This document shows, in pieces, positions 1-9,918 of a stretch of DNA of 64,000 bases. The stretch covers positions 1,550,001-1,614,000 of the forward strand of contig JAUEDM010000005.1 in assembly GCA_033439685.1 (NCBI GenBank), in the 5' to 3' direction. Within the stretch, counting starts at the first letter, position 1. Every line of letters starts with the position of its first letter. The notes under the pieces were generated by a model. That model was not told where the DNA came from. It saw only the letters and a list, made by a program, of their open reading frames with translations, and searched no databases. Made by a program: the position numbers and the translations under genes. This stretch comes from Apodospora peruviana (Eukaryota; Ascomycota; Sordariomycetes; Sordariales; Lasiosphaeriaceae).

Positions 1-1874
1 GTAGGGGGTGGGTGACGAATGATTCGGAGGAGTTTGAGTGAGCTCAGTCTACTGGGTTAATAATGGTAATATTTGTTGTGAAGGGGATGGACCAAAGGAG
101 GGTGTTTATTTTCTTGGCCTTGGTCTGATTTTGGGTGGCTGGTTTATTGTTTTGATAACGGCGACGGGGATACCATGATTCTTATAGGTGTTTATTGGCT
201 CTACTTTGCCTTCAATGCGTTTATTCTTTCCTTTTTCAACCAGTACAGCATTGTTTAGATGATTTTCATGTATTATTATTGTTATTACTAGGTACGTATG
301 AAAAGGTTCATGCTTGTGATTCTTTCTGCACGCGCGTGTTGGCTACGTAGGTAGGATTCAGTCATTTTTTCGTAGATGCACAACAGTTTATTGGCCGCTT
401 TAGTAGCAACAGTAGCGCAGCTGCGTGCATTCTTGTTTTTCACTTTATTCTTGGGCTATGGATGAATGAGGTGGTTATTCATCCATCATAATGCTGCTGG
501 CCAGGGCACATTAGGTTACCTGGGTAAACATGTAGATGCGTCTCCTTTCCCCCCCGCCTCTCTCTACCTCCCTGGTACCTGTTCCCTTCTTGCTAATTTA
601 AAATCGCTGTTTTCTTCTCTTTTTATTCAGTCTTCACTCCTTTCCCATCACGAGAGTGGCAAATGCAGCCAGCCAGTAGGCCCAGATCAAAGATCTCGTG
701 ACGCTGAAAACAAGAGGTGGTTTATGAGATACATATGCGCCGCCAGCTGGGTCTCGAGCTCGTACAGTTCAGCTCGACAAATTCCAATCGGAGGTCATGT
801 ACTTCTAGACTCCCGTAGAGACTCTACCTAGAGGTAGCTTCGTGGCCCATTGTTATCTTGGTTACCTTGGCTTTCGCCGTCACCCCCTTTTCATCGTGGA
901 TACCTACCTACCTTGGCGCGCTTCTTGAGTATCGCCATTTCATCACAGTACAGGACGTCGACGGCTACGTGCGTGCTCTCTCTTTCTCCCCCCCGCCCTC
1001 CTCAACCATCAACAGCCAGGTGATTGAGCTTAAACTCGATATTCATCCTCACTTAGATATTATCCGCACAAGCAACAATATCAAAAATGACACGAGTGAT
1101 TTACTTGCAGCCAGTTCTCATGCAAAACCTCAGTCCATTCATCCGCATTTCATCTTTCAAGGTAGATAGATGCTTCCACCATCTACAAATTATTTTGTCA
1201 ACCCATTCCCCTTTTCCCATCCCATCCATCCATCCATAGCATTCTTTTCCTTTTCCCTTTTAAACCACCTGTCATGTAAATGGTAATTCTCTCCTTGTTA
1301 CCCATCCCACATACATATTGAGGTAGATAGGTAAGCAGATTGGGAATCAATCAAACCGCGCCGCCAATTTTCAACCCTTTCTGCGCCTCTGAACAAGAGC
1401 GCCATGCCAAACACATGTCATCTCTTTCTGCGCCACCCGCAACTCTCATCTTCAAACAAAACATGAAGCTGCTTCAAACCCGCTTTTCTGCAACAGACAA
1501 TAGCGGACCAACGAAACTGAGCAAAACCCGTATTATCACACCCCAAAACCCGACCACAGAACAACATCTTGTTTGCCATACCAGACCCGACGCCAGGCCA
1601 TTTCCGGTAAGACACAAGTCAGATTGACGGAAGGGAGGAGAAAGCTCGCCATGAGAAGAAAAATGAATAGAAAACCAGTGGAGAGGAGAGTAGTGCTTTC
1701 TTTCCTCTTCTGATGCCGCAGTTTGGTTGGTAGGGGGAGATTCTCATTAGAAGCGGTCTATCAGAAGTCTTTTGGTATTGAAATAGTGTGCGGGAAAGAA
1801 AGAAAAAGGTAATGGTATATCAAGTTTTGTAAGCAAAGGAGGCTGGGTAGGCGCCTCAAATCGGTTCGTTTCCA
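1..1874. other. Intergenic region, no supported gene
   Basis: No reading frame here has a recognisable domain, and the short ORFs (about 60-120 codons) are rich in Ser/Pro/His as expected from CT-rich spacer DNA. Pyrimidine-rich tracts are frequent around 540-620 and 1200-1260. The stretch next to 1874 is the 3' flank of the GDP-mannose pyrophosphorylase gene and probably holds its 3' UTR. A short ACCTAGGT-like motif of the kind repeated through the window is seen near 289-355. Confidence 0.5.
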
Positions 1875-3264
1875 TTACATTATGATGGCAGGAACGTCGA
1901 CGTTCGCCTTGATCGTCTTGTGGGGCAGAATGCTGCCGCCGTTGACGTAAATCTCGTCGCCGATCGTGACATCGTCGCCCAGAACGGTCACATTCTCCAG
2001 GCGTGCCCACTTGCCGACTGTGCTATTCCAGCCTACAATGGTACTCTTGACCCAGGCATGGTCCTTGACCTTGGATCCCGAGAGCAACACGCAGCGCTGC
2101 AGACGGACACCATCACCAATAACAACATCGGGGCCGATGGTCACGTTGGGTCCTATTCTGCAGTTCTTTCCAATCTTGGCGGAGGGATCCTTCAGAACGT
2201 TACCGCCGTGCACGTACGGCTCGGTGGGCGGGACGAGCTCCTTGGAGCCGCGCTTGTTGAGGGCCGACAGGTAAAGGCAGGTGCCCGTTAAAAAGTCCTT
2301 GGGCTGTCCAACGTCCATCCAGTAACCCTCAAGGTCAAAGGAATGGAGTTGGCCGTCCTTGACCATGGCCGGGAAAGTCTCCTGCTCAATGGAGGTGGGG
2401 CGAAGCTCGATGCGCTTGAGAACTGATGTGTTGAGGATATAGATGCCGGCATTGATGCGGTTGCCGACGAACTCGACGGGCTTCTCTACGAAGCGGTCGA
2501 TGCGGGACGGGTGGTTGGGCTTGTGTACAACGACGCCGAACTTGGACGGCTCCTCCACCTTGGTCACGACGATGGTTCCCTCGTCGCCATGCGACTTGTG
2601 GAATTCGAGGAGGTCCTTGAAGGGGTATTCGCAGGTGACGTCGGAGTTTAGAACGAAGAAGGGCGTTTCGTCCTTGGTCAGGACCTTCTCTGCCAGCTTC
2701 AGGGGGCCGGCGGTGCCCAAAGGCTCGGTCTCGATGGAGATCGTAATGTTGATTCCGAATTGCTTCTCGTACTATTTTGGCAAGCTATGTTTTAGTGATG
2801 GCTGGCTGTATTCTCGTATTCGATGGATACCAACCTCGGCCAGGTACTTCTCCATAATCTCAGGGCGGTAGTTCACGGCGAGGACAATATCAGTGACGCC
2901 TGCGGCCGCGAGAGCTTCAATTTGGTGCAAAATCATGCGCTTGTTGCCAAACTCGACCAAGGGCTTGGGCAGGGTCAAGGTCTGGAGAGCTCATGGTTAG
3001 CTATGGACCCCTTCGCCAGAGATGTAACGAGCGGACGGCTGGAAGTGCAGGCTGCATTCGATGTACGTCGAACGCGGCATGCTGCGAGATGCGGGCGCCG
3101 ATGCTAGGGACGAGCCGAGAGCCGAGGAGGGGAAAGGGAATAGCGTACAAGAGGGCGCAGGCGTGTGCCAAAGCCGCCGACAAGAATTAAAGCTGCAAGA
3201 AGCGAAGCTGGTTAGCGGGGACTGCTGCGAAGCTGGCCGCGATGGTTATTTCCCTACCCTTCAT
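1875..3264 (-). CDS. mpg1: GDP-mannose pyrophosphorylase (mannose-1-phosphate guanylyltransferase)
   Basis: Makes GDP-mannose from mannose-1-phosphate and GTP in the cytosol, the donor for N- and O-glycosylation, GPI anchors and cell-wall mannan. Four coding exons on the minus strand: 3258-3264, 3149-3192, 2835-2981 and 1875-2771, giving 364 residues, the usual size for the fungal enzyme. Exon 1 is only ATGAAGG; exon 2 completes the nucleotidyltransferase signature LVGGFGTRLRPL, followed by TLTLPKPLVEF. The C-terminal third carries left-handed beta-helix hexapeptide repeats (KIGKNCRIGPNVTIGPDVVI), and the protein ends in VPAIIM. All three introns start GT and end AG, and frame is kept only with this model. 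The tiny first exon means simple ORF calling would miss the start. The family call is secure; the start rests on the exact match to the conserved N-terminus. Confidence 0.95.
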
Positions 3265-4957
3265 GATTGCTGGTGGTGTTGTTGGTAGACAACGAGCGAA
3301 TTGCTAGAAGTAGGGGAAAAAAAAGCGGCGTCAACGAGTGTAAGAAGAGGAGTCGGAGTCTAAGAAGGAAGTCGGAATCGAAGTCGAAGATGTTCGGGCC
3401 TCTTGGTCAGGACTGCCTTGGTGTTGATCAAATGTGTTGGTGGGTACGGAGTACGAAGTAGATACTGGTTAAGAAAAAAGTGAAAATACAACACGGGGTC
3501 CCGAGTGCAAAGGTTGGGGAAGTGGCAAGACGTCCGGCCGGTCGAATGGTTGGTTCAATGCCCTTTGGAAATGGGATGGAATGAATCAAATCATTTCGAG
3601 AAGGACACCTGCACCTCTTTGGACCGGTCCCCTATTTCTCCACTTAAATGCCACCACGGTCACCCCCCTTTCCCCCCGTACGGTCCCTTGCCGTCCCAAA
3701 AGTACGCGGTAACTGCCCGCTAATAAGACACGAAAGACGCAACACGAGCCGCCCCAGGCCGGGCTTGATTCGACTTCAAAATGGCAACAGTTGACCTGGC
3801 CAGTGCAGCAGTGCTTCCTACTGTGGCTTTGGTCCACTCAATCATTCAAGACAATCTCGTTGGCGAAATTTGTCTTGATCTCCTGGCGATCAACCGATCA
3901 ACTGAACTTGGCAGGACTACAGTAGTCTCGCAGGACGCAGGACATGACACCACCATCTCGGCTGCATTGCCGTGTCATGCCAGCCATGCATCATCTGTAC
4001 CTATTCTCAGTTTCTTTATTTCTTTACTGTTTTATTTTTTTATTTTTTTATTTTTTTTTTGGCTTGATTAACCGGGCTATGGTTCCGAGGGGGGTCATGT
4101 GTATGACGGCAGGACGGGAGCGCATTGCTGCAGATGGTGTCATGTATTGGTTAGCCGTGGGTTTTTTGAGTTGCCATGACAGTTCTCAGGGCAACTGTGA
4201 AGGACATCGATTACACCTCTTTTTCTCTTTAGACCCAAAAGACATCGGTGGTCCGTTTCACCAACAGCATGTGCCATTCCGAGTCCTCACCACGCCGCTG
4301 CCCATGCTCGCGATTCGTGTTTTGATATAGTCCCTTTACTACGGATAATGATGTCAGAATGTACATACAAAAGCAAGCCAAACATGTCATGTTTCATTGG
4401 CGATGACTGCCCGGTCTAGCTATAGGTCTAAATAGGTGGTAGGTAGACTTATCCTTACCAGCTACCCGGTTGAAGCTAGAATGGTGCGACAAACAATCGA
4501 CCGGCCGCCCAGGTCTATCCAGGTCTCGACGAGTTCCATAAAAGGGACATGGGGAGATGTTTTGTTTCATGAGTTCCGTCTATTCCACAATATAACGTGG
4601 ATCTGCCGGTAATCATTCGTGCTCCACCTCACCCATCAAACGGAGTTCCGCTGAGTTGGGACCGTCACCGAGGTGACTGATGACGGTGCTCGAAGACCGG
4701 CAACCAACGCGTTTTCCCCCCTATTCTGACCTATTCGACGCCCACAATGGCGCTTCTCACCAGTCTGACTATGATCTATGTTCATTGTCACTGATATCCG
4801 TGGCTGTTCATCTCTTCCGTTTTGGTGACTTTCCAATTCCTTCGGGATTGGGTGCTTGGGACTAATCAAATGGCATGGAATCAGACGTGTATCTCACAAA
4901 CCTCAATTGGTAAAACTGGATAGATAATTCCAACCACCAACCGATTCCAAACATGGA
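3265..4957. other. Intergenic region, promoter side of mpg1
   Basis: No gene is seen. The stretch next to 3265 is the 5' flank of the GDP-mannose pyrophosphorylase gene on the minus strand; the far end is the 3' flank of the flavoprotein-ankyrin gene. A nearly pure T/A low-complexity run lies at about 4017-4062. Short ORFs here have no recognisable similarity. Confidence 0.5.
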
Positions 4958-6871
4958 TCATAAATACCTGACCTTCATCCACTCGCTCGTTCCCAAGCCC
5001 AGGTTCAGCCCATTCTCCGCCCACCACCTCCTCACCTTCGTCTGGTCACCGAGCGAGTCCTCCAGGGCCTCTTCAATATCCATGGTCTTGTACTCGACCC
5101 GTTTCCTTTGCTGCTGGTCATCCTTGTTGTTCTTGTGCTTGCTGCTACTACTGCTGCCCTTTTTATCACCGCCGCCATCCTGATTATTAACATCATTGTT
5201 CTCCATCCCCGGCAGCTCCCCATGCGCGTACTTCCGCCACCACTCAAGCACGGGTACGTGGGCGTGGTACGTCGGCTCGATCAGGATCTGGTTGTCGAAC
5301 TGGATCTTGTCGTCGCCCCGCAGCTGCCTCCACAGCTCTAGGACCTTGACCTGACCCCACCGGCTCGCCACCTTGGGGACCTGGTCCTGGTGGTCGACCG
5401 ATATCCCGCTCTCCTCCCACCATCTTATAACCTCACATTGGCCCGATTGGGCTGCCGCCAACAATGAGCGGCCCGGTTTGGGTACGATTGATGGATCCTG
5501 TATCAACGCCTCGCGCCACCACTCCAGGACATGTAGGTGCCCTTTCGAGCTGGCTGCTTCAAACGCAGCTTCCGTGTATTTCAACGGCAGTCCAGACCGG
5601 CGCCACCACTCGAGGACCTGCACGAACCCGCGCATAGACGCGCCGTTGAGCGCCTGGCTGTCGTACTGCTTCTCTAGAAAAGACGCCGACTTGGCCCACC
5701 AGTCCAGGATGTCGGTGCGGCCGTAAAAAGCCGACGCCTTGGTCGGGATGGTCTTGCCGTCGAAGCATTTGAATATGTGCGGGAAGTTGGACTCGATGTA
5801 GGTGAGAACTTTTGTGAGGGAGAACTTGAAGATGAGGTGGACGGCAAGGGCAGAAAGGTCGTGGAACGAACTGGGCGCCTCGGACAGTTTCTTGCAGATG
5901 GCCGTCGTATTCGCCGTCAGCAAAGTCCACTCGAGTTCGTGCATGAACACCTGGAGGGGGTCGCTTGGGTCGCGCGGCGAGAGGCGCCACCCCTCGCTGG
6001 GGGGCATGGGCAGGTTCGTGAAGACACCCAGCGACGTGGCGAGCTCCCAGTCGTTGGTGTACTCGAAGATGATGCTCCAGATCTCGGGCGGAAGGGTACT
6101 ACTGTGCTGCGGTCGTCGCCCGCCTGCGCTTGCCGCACCGGCGGGGTGTGACATGCCCTGCTGGATGGCCACCTCGACGTTGTGGCCCAGCTTGAGCAGG
6201 TCGGCCTGGTTCTTTATGATGCCCAGAACCTCGTTGAAAGCGTCCCACTTGACGACACGCTTCGGGTTGATGGCGCGGTCCCCGTAATGCCAGAGGATGG
6301 GCGACATAACGCGCACCCAGCTCCACTTGCGGTGCAGCTTGCTGACCTGGCGCTTGGTGACGGGGTTCTCCCACATGTGGGTGGTCATGCCGGGAATCAG
6401 GAGGATCCGCTTGGACGCGTCCCAGCTCCGCAGGACTTCGAGGAGGAGGGTGTCGGACATGCCGCACATCATCTTGGCCATGTGGTCTGCGTCGATGGGT
6501 GCGAGGACCAGCAGGTCGGCCCAGTCGACTAGTTCGAATGCCTGCTGGTGACATTCTTCGATCTCCCGTGAGCTGGTGCATTCGGGGCCGCCCCTTCGTA
6601 AACTCTTGTTCTGGTGCACGATGACTTCCTGTGCGAGCCGGTGCGTCATGTCGTCGACGATTGCGCGTGTCGTGATTGCCGAATCCTTGGACAGGCGCAC
6701 GGCGATGGCCTGAGCAAAGGCGACATCTCGCGGGCCATTGGCGGCGACTAACAGGCGTAGTTCGCGCGGTCGTTGGATCTCGCTGATCGAGGGGCTCGAA
6801 GGGACTCGGCCGAGGGAGGATCCGCGATGGCCGACGATGTGGTGGTGGTGGTATGGTGAACTGCCGGCCAT
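4958..6871 (-). CDS. Hal3/PPCDC-like flavoprotein domain fused to F-box-like and ankyrin-like repeats
   Basis: A single-exon ORF of 637 residues. Residues about 36-220 have the fold pattern of the HFCD flavoprotein family (Hal3, phosphopantothenoylcysteine decarboxylase): LRLLVAANGPRDVAFA near the start, WADLLVLAPIDADHMAKM at 117-134, and PGMTTHMWENPVT at 160-172. The family's substrate motif is PxMNxxMW; here Asn is Thr163, and the catalytic His before the xELxxW segment is Ala111, so decarboxylase activity is doubtful. Residues around 255-275 (LPPEIWSIIFEYT) resemble an F-box start. The C-terminal half holds ankyrin-like units with a recurring VLEWWR core, then a Lys/Asp-rich low-complexity stretch. 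The role is unknown; flavin or protein binding within an adaptor is inference. The ATG at 6871 is preceded by no other in-frame candidate that I could support. Confidence 0.8.
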   Translation of the reverse strand: MAGSSPYHHHHIVGHRGSSLGRVPSSPSISEIQRPRELRLLVAANGPRDVAFAQAIAVRLSKDSAITTRAIVDDMTHRLAQEVIVHQNKSLRRGGPECTSSREIEECHQQAFELVDWADLLVLAPIDADHMAKMMCGMSDTLLLEVLRSWDASKRILLIPGMTTHMWENPVTKRQVSKLHRKWSWVRVMSPILWHYGDRAINPKRVVKWDAFNEVLGIIKNQADLLKLGHNVEVAIQQGMSHPAGAASAGGRRPQHSSTLPPEIWSIIFEYTNDWELATSLGVFTNLPMPPSEGWRLSPRDPSDPLQVFMHELEWTLLTANTTAICKKLSEAPSSFHDLSALAVHLIFKFSLTKVLTYIESNFPHIFKCFDGKTIPTKASAFYGRTDILDWWAKSASFLEKQYDSQALNGASMRGFVQVLEWWRRSGLPLKYTEAAFEAASSKGHLHVLEWWREALIQDPSIVPKPGRSLLAAAQSGQCEVIRWWEESGISVDHQDQVPKVASRWGQVKVLELWRQLRGDDKIQFDNQILIEPTYHAHVPVLEWWRKYAHGELPGMENNDVNNQDGGGDKKGSSSSSKHKNNKDDQQQRKRVEYKTMDIEEALEDSLGDQTKVRRWWAENGLNLGLGTSEWMKVRYL

Positions 6872-7320
6872 TGCGGCGGCCGTGACCCTAGGTACCTACC
6901 TACCTAAGGTAGGTATTCAAAACCTCTCTGCTCGTCGACAATGTGCCTAAACCACTACCCAGTCGGCTCTGTATCTGTTGGGTGGACTTGGGTATGGAGA
7001 AGGAAGATTCCAGTGCGATGGTCCAGGGGAGCTCAAAACCTTGGCGTCCTGGATGTGGAAGAGGTGAGGAAATGGTCGGGCGGCAAAGGTTTGTTAGGCT
7101 GTGTTGGGCTTGTCGTCATGAATGTCGTGGAAGTCTTGAAGTTGGTGAATGAAAAAGGTCGAGGGTCTTGTTAGGTACCTTCCCCAATGATGGCCAATCG
7201 CTTGGAGTCCTTGATTGAATTCCCCTGTCGTCACTAGTGGGGATCTCGGCCCCACATGGCTGCCGAAATATGATATATCGGGTCCCGGACATTGACACCG
7301 AAGCCAGCCGGCTTTAACCA
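6872..7320. other. Intergenic, 5' flank of the flavoprotein-ankyrin gene
   Basis: No gene is seen. A dense cluster of CCTAGGTACC/TACCTACC-type short repeats lies at about 6886-6916, directly upstream of the minus-strand start at 6871; the same motif family recurs in other spacers of this window. Confidence 0.4.
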
Positions 7321-7724
7321 TGAGGTGGTCTAACTGGACTATAGGAAACGTCTTACCAGACTGTATCTACTCCTTTGCCGGGATCTAAACTCTAAGTGCA
7401 AGTAATACCTTCTTATGGCCCTTGAACAAGAAAACACTAGTGTACCAAACACAACACTGATATTCGTTTTACCTAAACGTACGGAATATATTTTAAGCTT
7501 ATTAGTAACATACCAGGTGCTACCATTAAAGCATCGGGATTTCCATTACTGGCGTCACAGTAAGACAACTAACTACCTACAGTGATATGTAGCGGACACA
7601 ACGCTTATTTCTTATACAGAACAGGCCTTGCAAAGTATTCGCAATAAGGTTTTAAATTCTAGTAGAGGGTGTATGGCGCTACAGTTTAGTAAGACGTTTC
7701 CTACAGTCCTTCAAGACCACATCT
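7321..7724. mobile_element. MITE-like non-autonomous element with 44-bp imperfect terminal inverted repeats
   Basis: The first 44 bases (7321-7364) pair with the reverse complement of 7681-7724 at about 35 of 44 positions, including the uninterrupted core TAGGAAACGTCTTAC at 7342-7356 and its mirror at 7688-7702. The interior of about 315 bp is AT-rich with no ORF. Size, long TIRs and lack of coding capacity fit a MITE. I could not see a convincing target-site duplication at the ends, so the exact borders are uncertain by a few bases, and no second copy is visible in the window. Confidence 0.6.
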
Positions 7725-8461
7725 ATCTAATAAGGGGCAGAGGTGTCCAGAAGAAGGAACCGACTGTTGACGGTAGTCGCGTTGACCGTTGCTTTCAAAC
7801 TTAATCGTACCTACCATAGCTCTGGCTTGGGTATTGATTCAAATCCGTCAACAGGTTCGGACGTCGTTTACCTTGTGAAGGAGAATGGACGAGGCAAGAG
7901 ACTGGGACAAAGATGTCGTGACTTCAACTGCTCGGTTCGTCGGTGGCTAGAGTAGCTTCTGAAACTGAGTACGTCATTCATCTAGACTTATTGTAAGAAA
8001 GTATCCCAAAAAAAAACACTTGATTAAAAAACGCCAAACCCGACGGTCGTTCCTCATTGTAGGTCAAATTTCTGGCCCACGAGAGAATAACAGAGAGGAC
8101 TGTGCGGACTCCGACTGCGTCCGGTCGGAGCACCATTGTCCGGCGTCAATGACTCTACACCCCACTCATAGGTCTTGGGTATTGGTTTGCAAAAGCAGTC
8201 GGGTGTCGGCTTCGGCCTTTCGATTGCAACTGCTGGTTTGTCCACCCTCTTGATGTTACTTTTGTGTGTCTCCTTAACCACCTGCCAAGACCCGTGACAG
8301 CCCAGCCTGATAGTTCTTCAAGGAACTCTTCTGGTATCGCTGATGCCGGGGTGTATTCAACCGGATAATCCAACAACACGGAATCAACAGTTTGGTGATG
8401 CTTACTTATACCTGAAACAAAAGAGAGAAAATACAGTGAGATTCGCGAAAACAGGGCGGAC
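7725..8461. other. Intergenic, no supported gene
   Basis: Short ORFs on both strands without recognisable features. It lies between the MITE-like element and the orphan gene starting at 8462, and must hold that gene's promoter. Confidence 0.4.
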
Positions 8462-9454
8462 ATGGATGACGAACAAGGAGTCGTCTATCGGGCCTATCAC
8501 GAGTCGATCAAGCATGCCCGGCAGTACCTCATAGACTTCATCGAGACGCGGTGGGCATGCCGGACGGTCACCATTACCTGCGCCCTGACCTTCCATGAGC
8601 TGCTCGAGATCGGCCGCATGAGGGAAGACCTGGGCATCTTTCAGTTGAATCGGCTGTTCTCGGTCCCAGAATACCAGAGAGAGATCGCTAACGCATTATT
8701 TCGGGACCTGGCCACGAAGGCAGTCCGCCGCTCCCAGCCTGTGCAAACACACAGCGACCAGGGATTATTGGATCCTGGTGTCCCGAACCCCCTGGAAGCC
8801 CATCCAGCCGCGTCTTCCACCCCAGGAGACTCGTTGCGAGGGCCGAGACTCAAGAGGCGGAGTCACTCAGGATACATGAAAATGAGCGAGCATGGGTTAG
8901 AGGCTGCCTCGAACGAGCAGGAATATCGGGGATCGCCATCGCGCGGAGTGCAAACGTCGCAGAATATACAACAGGGCCAGCTTCTCGGTCCCTCCTGTGA
9001 TCCCACTCGGCCTGACTCTCCCCATCCCGGCTACCTCTGGGACCCCTCCCGGGCCCTGGAATCCCGCTCCCCCAGGTTGCAGAATATACAACAGGGAAAG
9101 CTTCCCCGTCGGCCTGACCCTCCCCATCCTTCCTGGGCCGAGGAATCCCGCTCCCGCTCCTTCACTATCGGCCGCGACTCCTTGCCATCCGGACGGCTCG
9201 ACTACCAACCCTCCGGCTCTCCTCTTCTTGGCCATCCTAACCCTCCTCCTCGTTCCCCATCCCGGGCCTCGCAATACTCGAAACCTCACGACCACCCACC
9301 TCCCAACACTACTCTTCCTCCTGATGCTCCAGCTCCCACTACTCGTCGAAGGTTCTGGAAATTCTCTCGGTCAAAGCAGAAGGGATCGATAACGAGGCGA
9401 GTATTCAAAGCAATTCACGATTATTGGAAACCAGAGCCATATATCCCAATGTGA
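8462..9454 (+). CDS. Hypothetical Pro/Ser-rich protein with internal duplication
   Basis: An uninterrupted 330-codon ORF from ATG at 8462. The first 90 residues look globular, with a regular hydrophobic pattern (YRAYHESIKHARQYLIDFIE, then HELLEIGRMREDLGIFQLNRLF). The rest is Pro/Ser/Arg-rich and probably disordered, ending in a basic stretch (RRRFWKFSRSKQKGSITRRV). Two copies of a segment starting QNIQQG and ending ESRS occur at about residues 166-201 and 206-235, matching a 120-bp duplication in the DNA. No known domain is recognised. The compact N-terminus and codon use suggest a real gene, but it may be lineage-specific. Confidence 0.55.
   Translation: MDDEQGVVYRAYHESIKHARQYLIDFIETRWACRTVTITCALTFHELLEIGRMREDLGIFQLNRLFSVPEYQREIANALFRDLATKAVRRSQPVQTHSDQGLLDPGVPNPLEAHPAASSTPGDSLRGPRLKRRSHSGYMKMSEHGLEAASNEQEYRGSPSRGVQTSQNIQQGQLLGPSCDPTRPDSPHPGYLWDPSRALESRSPRLQNIQQGKLPRRPDPPHPSWAEESRSRSFTIGRDSLPSGRLDYQPSGSPLLGHPNPPPRSPSRASQYSKPHDHPPPNTTLPPDAPAPTTRRRFWKFSRSKQKGSITRRVFKAIHDYWKPEPYIPM
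8957..9165 (+). repeat. Imperfect 120-bp direct repeat inside the orphan gene
   Basis: The stretch GCAGAATATACAACAGGG occurs at about 8959 and again exactly 120 bp later at 9079. Downstream, CGGCCTGAC(T/C)CTCCCCATCC and GGAATCCCGCTCCC also recur, with the second copy shortened. The reading frame is preserved, so the duplication lengthened the protein. Confidence 0.75.
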
Positions 9455-9918
9455 GAGAATTTGGCGAGGACTTTTCCACTGGCTATGGGACGAGAGAGCA
9501 GCGGTGTGTCACCCGTGGTATGTTGGCAAGATTTCTTTGGCGGTTGGTTTTCGCTAGCAGTAGCATACAGACAGACGAGCGAGGTTGGGAAACTTGTACC
9601 TCCTTGTTTGATATTGGATAGCGTAATAGATGATTCTCCAGCGACCTGTTTTATCTTTCAAGGCTACACATCTGTCAGGATTTAAACCCTTGGTGTTGTT
9701 ACCTGCCAAACCATAGTCTGGACAAGAAAAGTACTTTTGTATATGCTACATAACCTTTAAATCATTTCACTGAGACGTATATCTCCATCAACTAGTATTC
9801 ATGACTAGATTTACCGTGATATGTTTAAAGTATTTCGTATACGGCTACCATCAACCACCCCTACCATCCAGTTAGGTAGTCAGTCCAGTCAGTCAGTCAA
9901 ACACAAGTTACGTACAGT
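9455..9918. other. Short convergent spacer
   Basis: Lies between the 3' ends of the orphan gene (+) and MAK5 (-). A CAGTCAGTCAGTCA-like short run is present near 9880-9898. No gene is seen. Confidence 0.4.
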
